Source of the DNA: Pseudomonas sp. SID14000
GTDB lineage: Bacteria > Pseudomonadota > Gammaproteobacteria > Pseudomonadales > Pseudomonadaceae
DNA length: 64,000 nt
Assembly: GCF_002165135.1 (NCBI RefSeq)
Contig: NZ_NFZQ01000002.1
Span: forward strand, 248,001-312,000
Direction: 5' to 3'
How positions within the stretch are numbered: the stretch's first letter is position 1; the number at the start of each line of letters is the position of its first letter. The position numbers were made by a program, and so were the translations under genes. Below are positions 27,173-34,625 of this stretch, in pieces. The notes beneath the pieces are model-generated. The model saw only the letters and a list, made by a program, of their open reading frames with translations. It was not told where the DNA came from and ran no database searches.

Positions 27173-27504
27173 ATGCAGTTGGTCGGCTTGGGCAGGCCCG
27201 CCAGCTTGGCGGCGAGTTTGGCGGGAGTGCCGTTGAACAGGCGATTCAGGTGCGGGCTATTGCCCTTGTCCGCGCCCAGTTTGAGGGCCGTGTACTTGAT
27301 CAGCGGGCGCGTGGCCGGGGACAGCTGGTATTCCTGGTAGAACTGGCGCAGCAGTTCGAGGATTTCCCAGTGGTCTGCAGTCAGCGGGATGCCCTCGCGC
27401 GCGGCCAACGCCTCGGCGGCGGCAGGTGACCAGTCTTGCAGGTCGACCAGAAAGCCGTCTTTGTCCAGGGCGATCGCCTGATCGCCAACGTTGAGGGTAT
27501 TCAT
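27169..27504 (-). CDS. tusE: Sulfur relay protein TusE (DsrC family)
   Basis: 111-residue TusE, which accepts persulfide sulfur from TusBCD and passes it to MnmA for tRNA 2-thiouridine. The essential penultimate cysteine is present at the C-terminal end (KPTNCI). The segments ADHWEILELLRQFY and SPATRPLIKY are DsrC/TusE marks. The ATG at 27504 overlaps the tusB stop. A longer open frame upstream runs through tusB and is not used. Confidence 0.95.
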   Translation of the reverse strand: MNTLNVGDQAIALDKDGFLVDLQDWSPAAAEALAAREGIPLTADHWEILELLRQFYQEYQLSPATRPLIKYTALKLGADKGNSPHLNRLFNGTPAKLAAKLAGLPKPTNCI

Positions 27505-27797
27505 AGCCAGCTGTTGACCTTGTCGTAATGCAGCGACAGTTCGACAAACCCGGCGTAGTCCACGGCCTTGGCCAGTTCGTTGGCGACCGCGCGGGCCTGC
27601 ACGTCTTCTTCCAGGGCGAACAGGCGCCGGGCCAGGCCGGCGGCTTGCAGCAGGCGGTGCGGCTCGCTGCCGCTGCGCAGGGCGTACACCGCATCGCCGC
27701 ACAGCAGCAGGGCGTCGTCGGTACCGAGCAGGCGCAGGCAGCTGGCCAGGCGCTCGTCGCCAAACGGGGAGTGGGCAATTACATGCAGGGTCGTCAT
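27501..27797 (-). CDS. tusB: Sulfur relay protein TusB
   Basis: 98-residue DsrH-family subunit starting MTTLHVIAHSPFGDERLASCLRLL. It forms the TusBCD hexamer with TusC and TusD. ATG at 27797 overlaps the tusC stop by one base and its own stop overlaps the tusE start by four, so translation is coupled across the operon. Confidence 0.93.
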   Translation of the reverse strand: MTTLHVIAHSPFGDERLASCLRLLGTDDALLLCGDAVYALRSGSEPHRLLQAAGLARRLFALEEDVQARAVANELAKAVDYAGFVELSLHYDKVNSWL

Positions 27798-28156
27798 CAG
27801 AGCGTTACCACCTGGTCGAAACGGGCGATCAGCGCGGCAAGGGCCGCGTCATCGAGCACTTGCACCGGCAGCGCCAGGGTGTCGGCTGCCAGGCCGCGGC
27901 GGGCCAGGCTGTGGCTGCAGGCAAACAGTTCCTCGACGCCGAACATTGGCAGCGCTTGCAAGTTGGCGGCCAGGTTCTTCTGCTGTACGGCGCTGGGCTG
28001 CTGGTCCGCGGCGAGCTGGAACACGCCGTCATCGAGGAACAGCATGCCCAGTGGCAGATCGAAAGCGCCGCCAGCCAAAGCGATGTCCAGCGCCTCACGG
28101 GCCGATGGGCCGTTCCAGGGCGCCTGGCGGCTGATGATCAACAAGGATTTGGTCAT
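27797..28156 (-). CDS. tusC: Sulfur relay protein TusC
   Basis: 119-residue DsrF-family subunit (MTKSLLIISRQAPWNGPSAREALD), second gene of the tus operon, 1 base after tusD. Structural partner in TusBCD; no catalytic cysteine needed. Start chosen at the ATG at 28156 by family length. Confidence 0.93.
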   Translation of the reverse strand: MTKSLLIISRQAPWNGPSAREALDIALAGGAFDLPLGMLFLDDGVFQLAADQQPSAVQQKNLAANLQALPMFGVEELFACSHSLARRGLAADTLALPVQVLDDAALAALIARFDQVVTL

Positions 28157-28157
28157 T

Positions 28158-28550
28158 TCAGTCGCCTCCAAAGCAGACAAGGCGATCGGCAACCTGCGCC
28201 GCCTCATGCAACTGGCCAAGCCCCGACAACTCCCAGGGTTTGGGCAGGTTCACGGCCGGGCGCTGATAGCGGCTGGCTTCGGCCTCGTCGAGCACGCCAC
28301 GGCGCAGAGCGGCGGCGATGCACACCACTGCATCCAGCTGGTTGGTCTCGATGAACGCGCGCCATTGGCCGGCCACATCCAGTTCGTCCTGGGGGGTGAC
28401 CACGTTTGCCGAGGCACTGTGTACCCCGTCCTGGTAGAAGAACAGCCGGGCAATCTCATGCCCGCCAGCCAGCACCGCCTCGGCATAGCGCAAGGCGCGC
28501 CGCGAGGAGGGCGCATGGGCCGGGGAGAACACCGCGATAGCGAATTTCAT
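28158..28550 (-). CDS. tusD: Sulfur relay protein TusD
   Basis: 130-residue DsrE-family subunit that receives sulfur from TusA. The persulfide cysteine is in DAVVCIAAALRRGV. ATG at 28550 gives MKFAIAVFSPAHAP, the family start; an open extension upstream runs into the terminator of the permease gene. First gene of tusDCBE-ybiB. Confidence 0.94.
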   Translation of the reverse strand: MKFAIAVFSPAHAPSSRRALRYAEAVLAGGHEIARLFFYQDGVHSASANVVTPQDELDVAGQWRAFIETNQLDAVVCIAAALRRGVLDEAEASRYQRPAVNLPKPWELSGLGQLHEAAQVADRLVCFGGD

Positions 28551-28588
28551 GGATAACTCATGCAAAAGGAATGGTGCCATGATAAAGC

Positions 28589-28630
28589 AAAAAAGCCCGC
28601 GCCCGCTTGTGCATGGCGGGGCGGGCTTTC
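28589..28630 (-). terminator. Terminator of NCS2 permease gene
   Basis: In minus orientation GAAAGCCCGC...GCGGGCTTTTTT forms a hairpin with a T run; it lies between the permease stop (28735) and the tusD start. Confidence 0.8.
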
Positions 28631-28734
28631 TGTCTTGTACCAATTTCCAGGCCTGCGCGGCCCCGTGTAGGAGCGGCCTTGTGTCGCGACGGGCTGCAAA
28701 GCAGCCCCATGGCCCTAACAGAAGGACGCCAGGC

Positions 28735-30114
28735 TCAAGCCTGTTCCTTGCTCTCCGGCAGGAACCAGTTCAACACCAAGGCACAGATACCCCCGGTAGC
28801 CACACCTGATTCCAGCACATTGCGAATCGCCGCCGGCATGTGCGCCAGGAACTCCGGCACCTGCGCCACACCCAGGCCCAAGGCCAGGGACACAGCGATA
28901 ATCAGCAGGGCACGACGGTCCAGCCGAGTGCTGGCCAGAATATTGATACCCGAAGCCGCAACCGCCCCGAACATGACCATGGCCGCGCCACCCAGCACGG
29001 GCTCCGGCACTGCCTGGATCACCCCGGCAACGCTCGGGAACAGCCCCAGCAGTACCAGCATCACGGCGATCCAAATACCAATATGGCGGCTGGCGATCCC
29101 GGTCAGCTGAATCACGCCATTGTTCTGGGCAAAGATCGAGCTGGGGAAGGTGTTGAACAAACCGGCCAGTAGCGAGTTGGCCCCGTTGACCAGCACACCG
29201 CCCTTGATCCGCTGCATCCACACCGGCCCTTCGACCGGTTGGCGCGACACCTTGCTGGTGGCGGTAACGTCACCGATGGCTTCCAGCGAAGTCACCAGGT
29301 AGATCACCAACATCGGGATGAACAGCGCCCACGAGAAGCCCAGGCCAAAGTGCAGCGGCATCGGTACCTGGAACAGCGCGGCTTCGTGCATGCCGGTGAA
29401 ATCCAGGCGGCCCAGATAGCCGGCCAGTGCATAGCCGACCGCCAGGGCGATAACGATGGCGCAGCTGCGCATCCATACCACCGGGATGCGGTTGAGGATG
29501 ACGATGATCGCCAGCACCACGCCCGACAGCAGCAGGTTCTCGCCATTGGCGAAGGTGCCATTGGCCATGGCGCCGAAGCCACCGCCCATGCTGATCAGGC
29601 CGACCTTGATCAGGGTCAGGCCGATCATCAGCACCACGATGCCGGTCACCAGCGGGGTAATCAGGCGTTTGACGAAGGGCAGGATGCGCGACACGCCCAT
29701 CTCGACGAACGAACCGGCGATTACCACACCAAAGATGGCCGCCATCACGCCCTCTACCGGCGTACCTTGCTTGACCATCAGCGCCCCGCCGGCAATCAGC
29801 GGGCCGACGAAGTTGAAGCTGGTGCCCTGTACGATCAGCAGCCCGGCGCCGAATGGCCCGAAGCGTTTGCACTGCACGAAGGTGGCGATACCCGAGATTA
29901 CCAGCGACATGGAGACGATCAGGTTGGTGTCACGTGCGGATACACCCAGCGCCTGGCAAATCAGCAGGCCAGGGGTGACGATTGGCACGATGATAGCCAG
30001 CAGGTGCTGCAGGGCTGCCAGCAGGCCGATCAACAGCCGTGGCTTGTCCTCCAGACCAAGCACCAGTTCATTGGCAGGCGCCGCCACGCCTGGGCCGTGT
30101 TCGTGTGAACTCAT
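28735..30114 (-). CDS. NCS2 family uracil/xanthine permease
   Basis: 459-residue membrane protein with about 14 hydrophobic segments, of the nucleobase-ascorbate transporter family. NCS2 marks: GTSFNFVGP in TM3, TSLEAIGDVTATSKVS in TM8 (the E of the substrate site) and AVPEPVLGGAAMVMFG, the signature before TM10. ATG at 30114 gives MSSHEHGPGV. Substrate is probably xanthine, urate or uracil; the sequence alone does not decide. Stand-alone gene. Confidence 0.9.
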   Translation of the reverse strand: MSSHEHGPGVAAPANELVLGLEDKPRLLIGLLAALQHLLAIIVPIVTPGLLICQALGVSARDTNLIVSMSLVISGIATFVQCKRFGPFGAGLLIVQGTSFNFVGPLIAGGALMVKQGTPVEGVMAAIFGVVIAGSFVEMGVSRILPFVKRLITPLVTGIVVLMIGLTLIKVGLISMGGGFGAMANGTFANGENLLLSGVVLAIIVILNRIPVVWMRSCAIVIALAVGYALAGYLGRLDFTGMHEAALFQVPMPLHFGLGFSWALFIPMLVIYLVTSLEAIGDVTATSKVSRQPVEGPVWMQRIKGGVLVNGANSLLAGLFNTFPSSIFAQNNGVIQLTGIASRHIGIWIAVMLVLLGLFPSVAGVIQAVPEPVLGGAAMVMFGAVAASGINILASTRLDRRALLIIAVSLALGLGVAQVPEFLAHMPAAIRNVLESGVATGGICALVLNWFLPESKEQA

Positions 30115-30296
30115 TGCGGAAAGCTGCCCCGGAAGAAAAAAGGAGCGCATTCTACGGGGTGATGGCGGATTGGGGTAGGGAAAAGCACGATGGCGGCATG
30201 ATCGACGACCATTCGGCTGATTATCTGACTTTAAGGTCAGTTATTGAGTGCTGTTTGCTCCAGCAGGTAGAGCCTGAGCCCGAAACCCGCTCCCAC

Positions 30297-30322
30297 AAAA
30301 AAGCCCGCCGAGGCGGGCTTTC
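30297..30322 (-). terminator. Terminator of Bax-inhibitor-1 gene
   Basis: Stem aaagcccgcc/ggcgggcttt with 'gag' loop and an A/T run, 16 bases after the stop of the minus-strand gene at 30338; it is joined to a REP fragment at 30283-30296. Confidence 0.85.
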
Positions 30323-30337
30323 TCGTACAGCAATCAA

Positions 30338-31009
30338 TCAGTCATCACGACCCATGATGCCAAACAGTTGCAGCAGGCTGACAAACAGGTTGTAGATCGA
30401 CACATACAGGCTGATGGTCGCCATGATGTAGTTACGCTCGCCACCATGAATGATCGCACTGGTCTGGAACAGGATGCAGACTGACGAGAACAGCACGAAG
30501 CCGGCGCTGATCGCCAGTTGCAGGCCGCTGATCTGGAAGAAGAAGCTGGCCACGATAGCACCCAGCAGGACAAAGAAGCCTGCAGTGATGAAGCCGCTGA
30601 GGAAGCTCATGTCCTTACGGGTAATCAGCACATAGGCCGACAGACCACCGAACACCAGCGCAGTCATGGCAAACGCCGAGCTGACCACCTCGGCGCCACC
30701 GGCCATGCCCAGGTAACGGTTGAGGATTGGGCCGAGGATGAAGCCCATGAAGCCGGTGAGGGCGAAGGTAGAGACCAGGCCCCAGGCCGAGTCACGCAGT
30801 TTGTTGGTAAGGAAGAACAGCCCGTAGAAGCCGATCAGCACCACGAACACGTTCGGGTAGCCGACGCGCATCTGCTGGGCCACGAAGGCCATGACACCGC
30901 TGAAGGCGAGGGTTAGTGCCAGCAGGCTGTACGTGTTGCGCAGGACCTTGCTGATCTCCTGCTGCTCGACCTGCTGGCCGTGGTGTACGGCGTAATCCTG
31001 TTCGCGCAT
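30338..31009 (-). CDS. Bax inhibitor-1 / YccA family membrane protein
   Basis: 223-residue protein with seven hydrophobic segments. The N-terminal YSLLALTLAFSGVMAFVA and the C-terminal LYVSIYNLFVSLLQLFGIMGRDD fit the BI-1/YccA group. E. coli YccA interacts with and inhibits FtsH; other bacterial members are pH-sensitive calcium leak channels. The aspartates near the C-terminus needed for the latter are present (GRDD). It lies next to the divergent tRNA-Ser gene. Confidence 0.9.
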   Translation of the reverse strand: MREQDYAVHHGQQVEQQEISKVLRNTYSLLALTLAFSGVMAFVAQQMRVGYPNVFVVLIGFYGLFFLTNKLRDSAWGLVSTFALTGFMGFILGPILNRYLGMAGGAEVVSSAFAMTALVFGGLSAYVLITRKDMSFLSGFITAGFFVLLGAIVASFFFQISGLQLAISAGFVLFSSVCILFQTSAIIHGGERNYIMATISLYVSIYNLFVSLLQLFGIMGRDD

Positions 31010-31095
31010 GGCGACACTCCTTGGTAAACCTGTGGTTTCAAACGTTCAGATGCTAGGAGTCTATCAGAGCTCCCACAACCCGCGACACAGAGAGT

Positions 31096-31123
31096 TTGAC
31101 AGCTTGTTTCATTACGGTATGAT
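31096..31123 (+). promoter_or_regulatory. tRNA-Ser promoter
   Basis: TTGACA (31096-31101), 16-base spacer, TATGAT (31118-31123), followed by a GC-rich discriminator 'ggcggccgc', as expected for a stringently controlled stable-RNA promoter. The tRNA starts 19 bases after the -10. Confidence 0.75.
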
Positions 31124-31142
31124 GGCGGCCGCAAAACGAGCT

Positions 31143-31230
31143 GGAAGCGTGGCCGAGTGGTTTAAGGCAACGGTCTTGAAAACCGTCGATGGGCAACTAT
31201 CCTAGAGTTCGAATCTCTACGCTTCCGCCA
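31143..31230 (+). tRNA. tRNA-Ser (anticodon UGA)
   Basis: 88-base tRNA with acceptor ggaagcg/cgcttcc, encoded CCA end, anticodon loop ttgaaa with TGA, long variable arm (cgatgggcaactatcc...) and T-loop gttcgaat. Class II structure fits serine. It is an insertion point for the island that follows. Confidence 0.97.
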
Positions 31231-31237
31231 TATTCAA

Positions 31238-31273
31238 AGCCCTGATTATTCAGGGCTTTTTGCGTTTTTGGGG
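31238..31273. repeat. Direct repeat copy 1 at tRNA-Ser (candidate att site)
   Basis: 36 bases after the tRNA, including its terminator hairpin (agccctga/tcagggct, then gctttttgcgttttt). It recurs at 34525-34560 with 34 of 36 bases identical. The first half also serves as the tRNA terminator. Confidence 0.75.
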
Positions 31274-31642
31274 TCTCGATTTTTTCCTCGCCCGGCACCT
31301 GGTCGCTTCCGCATATTCTTCAGCGTTTCCGCAACTCGGGTGTTTTCCTCCGGTGTGGGCGCCTTCGCAATGGAGGCATCCCGATTGGCGGAGTCAGATG
31401 CCCCCCCGCAGATCTAGGCAATGGACTCAGGTCTTCGGGATGGCCTCGAAGGCTTCCTGTGTCAGCCTCAGCTCACCGCCTTTGCTCTTCCAGGGTTGAT
31501 ACGTATTTTGTCCATGAGCAGCGCCTCCTGGCTATTCGAGGTATACCGGTGCAGGGAGGCTATGAAAGGTATCACCAAGCTTCCACCTATGGTGTCGGTG
31601 GCGCTAATAAGCTGCAGCGTCTATGACACTTGGCGGAGCACA
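31274..31642. other. Remnant-type spacer of the tRNA-Ser island
   Basis: No credible gene. On the minus strand an open stretch (about 31395 back to a TAA at 31246) ends in the direct repeat and encodes a basic Arg/Lys-rich tail; it has no recognised start or family. It may be the decayed end of an element gene. Confidence 0.5.
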
Positions 31643-32968
31643 TTAGCGCTTATGCCTAGACTCGATGACCACAATTTTCTTTGCTGCTGAATCTAGGATG
31701 GCATTGAAACGGCTCACATTGTCGAGATCTAGATTGGCGTCCCACTCGTCCAGCATAACGATTGGTGGGGGTGAACACAAAGCCTTTTCAATTTGTAGAA
31801 GCCTCAGTTCACCCGTTGACAGATTATTGTCAAGATTAATAAATTGCGCCTCAGGCGTCATCAGAATAGAATCCTTTGCAGCAGCTTTTATTTTTTTTAG
31901 GTATGAAGACTTTCCTGACCCATTACTTCCGCTCAGCAAATAGCGACCAACTGTGATTGATCCATTTTTTAGTTGATCTAAGAGCTCGCAGGGTTTGACG
32001 GCATAAGATGAATGGTGCTCTTCAATCTTGATGTGATCTAAGTTCATGGAAGAAAGTCTGTCATGCTTATCAAGTTTAGAAACGAAACTATGTAGGTTCT
32101 TCATTTTGGCTCGAACCAAGAGGAACTGACTGAAATAGATACTTAAGGAGTGGATGCTCCCGAATACCTGCAGGCTTCTAGGCAGCATAGCCACCAAGGC
32201 ACCCACGCTTGCAGCAGTGATGATGCCTGCAGTGTGGATGGTCGCGGCCACAACAATGGTCGCGAGAGCGATAGGTAAACATGCGATTGCCTGCTCTAGT
32301 AAAACGTATCTGTCTACCTCGCCAAAATACGAGCGCGTTTTCGTGTCGAGGGACTCAAAGCTCTCTGATTTCATTCTAAGACTCCCTAGGGTCGCTGAGT
32401 CCCAAGTGAGTTCAATGGACAGCAACGCATCAAGCCTCTTTTGCTGCATGTCCCCGGCAATCTTCTTTATCCGGTTCTTTAAAAAAGCCACTAGTGTGGC
32501 AGATATCAAGAGTGAGATGGAAATTGCTATTGTAATTTCTAAACCTATTGATAAGTAAAACACAGCAAGCGTCATAATTATATTAAGGCAGGTTGATACC
32601 AGTCCGACGTAAAATCCACAGGCATGAGTAATGGTCGAACCCGCCTCTCCGCTGACCCACTGAACCAAGCTCTTTTTATTTTTTTCTGAAGCATATTGCA
32701 TGTCACTAGAGGCTTCGCGCAAAGCCGACTTTGTGTACTTAAGCCATATGGAGTTGGAAGCCTTCGTAACATAAATTGATGACAATGAGCTTACAATGTA
32801 GGCAGAGAGCGCAAATCCAAAAAAGAAAGAGATGTAGCGCAAAACTAGCGTTAAATCACCGTCGGACAGAGTAGCTCCTGCCATGGCAATGAAGTATGTA
32901 GAAAATGCTAGTAAGGCTTGCTGTGCAATTGCAAGCAAAATGGCAAGAACAAAGCTTCTGTCTTTCAT
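31643..32968 (-). CDS. Half-size ABC exporter (TMD-NBD), putative peptide exporter
   Basis: 441 residues: a transmembrane domain of about six helices (residues ~5-290) fused to a compact nucleotide-binding domain. Walker A is GSNGSGKSS (347-355), the signature LSTGELR (383-389, a variant of LSGGQ), Walker B IVMLDEWDANLD (403-414); the switch histidine is H439, three residues from the C-terminus. There is no N-terminal C39 peptidase, so leader removal would need another protease. ATG 32968 lies 2 bases after the stop of the upstream 238-residue gene: one operon. Much lower GC than the core genome (24 G/C in the 60 bases 32881-32940). I infer that it exports the small peptide encoded at 33805-33990. 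Confidence 0.8.
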   Translation of the reverse strand: MKDRSFVLAILLAIAQQALLAFSTYFIAMAGATLSDGDLTLVLRYISFFFGFALSAYIVSSLSSIYVTKASNSIWLKYTKSALREASSDMQYASEKNKKSLVQWVSGEAGSTITHACGFYVGLVSTCLNIIMTLAVFYLSIGLEITIAISISLLISATLVAFLKNRIKKIAGDMQQKRLDALLSIELTWDSATLGSLRMKSESFESLDTKTRSYFGEVDRYVLLEQAIACLPIALATIVVAATIHTAGIITAASVGALVAMLPRSLQVFGSIHSLSIYFSQFLLVRAKMKNLHSFVSKLDKHDRLSSMNLDHIKIEEHHSSYAVKPCELLDQLKNGSITVGRYLLSGSNGSGKSSYLKKIKAAAKDSILMTPEAQFINLDNNLSTGELRLLQIEKALCSPPPIVMLDEWDANLDLDNVSRFNAILDSAAKKIVVIESRHKR

Positions 32969-32970
32969 GC

Positions 32971-33687
32971 TTAGCTACTTCCTATGGCGAACAAAGCAAA
33001 TAAAATAATCGAGACGCTCAACATAGCTATGGCACCAGCGTTTCTCGTTCTGGCTCTTGCGTATCTGCTCCTCAATGCTTTTGCCTCAGCTAACTGCTTT
33101 CCTATGAATCCCTTGCCGTCATAGAAACTGAATTTATTGATGAATGCGTCGAGAAAACCGATTTTCTGCTTTATATTGTAATGGTCGGGATTGAGAAAAA
33201 TTAAATCCTGTGACGTGAGATCCCTGAGCACCAATGTCGGGGTAGGGGTTCTAAGTGGAAAGTAGCTTTTAGAGTGCAAGCTTGGGGCCGGGCTGTCCTT
33301 ATATAGCGCTCCGATCATCAACTCACTTTTTATACAAGTTGGCTTCGCTTCGATATGTATCCGGAGAAGGCGAGCTATATCGAAGTCAGGCTCAAATATA
33401 ATTATAATGGCGCCAGGGGTTTTTCTTGCTCGCGCTTTGTAGAAGGTAATGCAATTCTCAATCAGGGAGATAATTTCTTGGTCTGATCTACTATTTTCAA
33501 CGCAGGAAAAATAAATCTCATTCGAGCGTAGAGCTTTGGGCATGAAAGGGCACATCACCCCTTTTCTGTGCGGGTGGTTCCCGGTTAGAAAAATTTCCAA
33601 GTAAGGCTTGATGTCGCTATAAGCTTCGATCGCAAATTCTGGTAAGTCATCGGGTAGTGATTGTTGGATTGTCCATAGAGATGTCAT
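32971..33687 (-). CDS. Uncharacterised membrane-anchored protein, DUF6875-like
   Basis: 238 residues. Residues 38-48 read HPHRKGVMCPF, and 143-166 contain FPLRTPTPTLVLRD...DLIFLNP; from memory both recall the DUF6875 family, which has no proven reaction. A single hydrophobic helix at about 217-236 ends the protein, preceded by the positive stretch RSRYARARTRN, so the soluble domain should face the cytoplasm. The ATG at 33687 has AAGGAAG 7 bases upstream. It lies between the small peptide gene and the ABC exporter, and is the only candidate modification or processing protein of the cassette. AT-rich. Confidence 0.7.
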   Translation of the reverse strand: MTSLWTIQQSLPDDLPEFAIEAYSDIKPYLEIFLTGNHPHRKGVMCPFMPKALRSNEIYFSCVENSRSDQEIISLIENCITFYKARARKTPGAIIIIFEPDFDIARLLRIHIEAKPTCIKSELMIGALYKDSPAPSLHSKSYFPLRTPTPTLVLRDLTSQDLIFLNPDHYNIKQKIGFLDAFINKFSFYDGKGFIGKQLAEAKALRSRYARARTRNAGAIAMLSVSIILFALFAIGSS

Positions 33688-33710
33688 ATTTTCTTCCTTG
33701 AAGCAATGAA

Positions 33711-33734
33711 ACCCCTTTCAATTTCGAAAGGGGT
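33711..33734. terminator. Intercistronic hairpin, peptide gene / DUF6875-like gene
   Basis: Perfect 9-bp stem acccctttc/gaaaggggt with 6-base loop. No T run follows in the minus direction, so read-through is likely. A second small stem (aactca 33758-33763 with tgagtt 33771-33776) lies nearer the peptide gene. Such hairpins often raise the level of a precursor-peptide mRNA over the genes behind it. Confidence 0.55.
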
Positions 33735-33804
33735 CTAGTACAGCCGATTAAATGCCTAACTCAAAATCAGTGAGTTTGATTTCTAGACTTACCAATCGCC
33801 TTAT

Positions 33805-33990
33805 TTACCAATTCCAACCGCCGCTACCGCAAACATGAGCCCATCCTGGAGAGCATGGTGGGTTAGCGAGGTTGAACAGAACAGACTTGAGTTTTTTGAA
33901 CATGGTATTTGGGCTCGCCTCGGCAAGAGTCATCCCCTTTTGTTCCGTTGTAAAGGCTTTAGACATTGGATTGGAATAGTCGATTTTCAT
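33805..33990 (-). CDS. Small peptide, putative RiPP/bacteriocin precursor
   Basis: 61 residues. Residues 1-42 look like a leader (MKIDYSNPMSKAFTTEQKG..., amphipathic MFKKLKSVLFNL at 30-41). The tail from Asn43 is Pro/Gly/Trp rich, with Cys46 and Cys54 and Trp50, 59 and 61, ending GSGGWNW. The start is firm: ATG at 33990 with GGAG at a spacing of 6. It is first in line before the DUF6875-like gene (117 bases) and an ABC exporter. No radical-SAM, LanB/M, YcaO, lasso or MNIO gene is near. I do not recognise the peptide; a disulfide or crosslinked toxin or signal is inference. Confidence 0.72.
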   Translation of the reverse strand: MKIDYSNPMSKAFTTEQKGMTLAEASPNTMFKKLKSVLFNLANPPCSPGWAHVCGSGGWNW

Positions 33991-34113
33991 AAACGCTCCA
34001 TGTAAATAATAATCAAATGCATCAGCTAATGATGCGCATTCATCGTAGCGATATTCTCTTGATTATTTGAAGCGTAATTTCAGATTTTATTATGCAAAAA
34101 AATACAAATTACT

Positions 34114-34128
34114 ATCGATAATATCGAT
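34114..34128. promoter_or_regulatory. Palindrome upstream of peptide gene (candidate operator)
   Basis: Perfect 7-1-7 inverted repeat ATCGATA-a-TATCGAT in the AT-rich leader, about 125 bases before the peptide ATG. Its position fits an operator; the binding protein is unknown. Confidence 0.35.
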
Positions 34129-34132
34129 ATGT

Positions 34133-34270
34133 TCGGGTTCCATTTGATATCGCAGTAGCGGCGTAGCGCATAGCCGTCGTAGCCCTGCCTGCAAGCAACC
34201 ATTAACAGCGCTTGCGCGGGCGGCCAAGTTGGCTCGGAGAAATGCTGACCTCGTCCAGCAGAGGTAGGGC
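34133..34270 (-). pseudogene. IS5-type transposase remnant
   Basis: The minus strand reads LLDEVSISPSQLGRPRKRC, a stop, WLLAGR, then after a one-base shift GYDGYALRRYCDIKWNP. This resembles the 'RPKRRC..LLADKGYD...LR.YCDR' stretch of IS5-group transposases. A nonsense codon and a missing G show it is dead. It abuts the AT-rich cassette. Confidence 0.55.
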
Positions 34271-34524
34271 GTAGCTGATGACACTGGCTTGACCGCCAGA
34301 CGCCTCGTCGTTCGAGGCTGAACGACTAGATCTTGGTCATTCTGCTGTTCCGAGCTTCATCGATTTTGTCACACGCCATTCAGCAAGCCTGGTCAAAGAA
34401 CTTTGGGGGGCGGCGGTGATGAGCAATTGCAGATGTTCACCATCCATAGACATGGTCATCCAGACGCTGTAGATGAATTGTGTATGGACTGACGTGGCTC
34501 AGACGCTCCCTCTGCTGGGAGACC

Positions 34525-34560
34525 AGCCCTGATTACTCAGAGCTTTTTGCGTTTTTGGGG
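34525..34560. repeat. Direct repeat copy 2 (candidate att site)
   Basis: Matches 31238-31273 at 34 of 36 positions in the same orientation; one mismatch breaks the terminator stem. It bounds the peptide/ABC cassette on the right and lies 66 bases from an integrase remnant. Confidence 0.75.
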
Positions 34561-34625
34561 CATAGAAAACCATCCATGGGAGCGTCCGTGGGAATGGTTT
34601 GTTTCGGAAGCGCTTCCGATACTTC

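Noticed and set aside
30250..30265. CTG-N10-CAG match as a LexA box
   Set aside because: The centre (TTTGCTCCAG) does not resemble the AT-rich alternating core, and it lies between 3' ends and REP/terminator DNA.
31421..31690. Plus-strand 89-codon open frame right of tRNA-Ser
   Set aside because: No ribosome site, no family, and its end runs antisense into the ABC gene.
33805..33990. Lasso-peptide or lanthipeptide precursor
   Set aside because: No lasso B/C proteins or Lan enzymes nearby, and the tail lacks the Ser/Thr density of lanthipeptides; left as an unclassified precursor.
34485..34530. Second tRNA 3' end at the right direct repeat
   Set aside because: Only the post-tRNA flank is repeated; no T-arm or acceptor sequence is present upstream of 34525.
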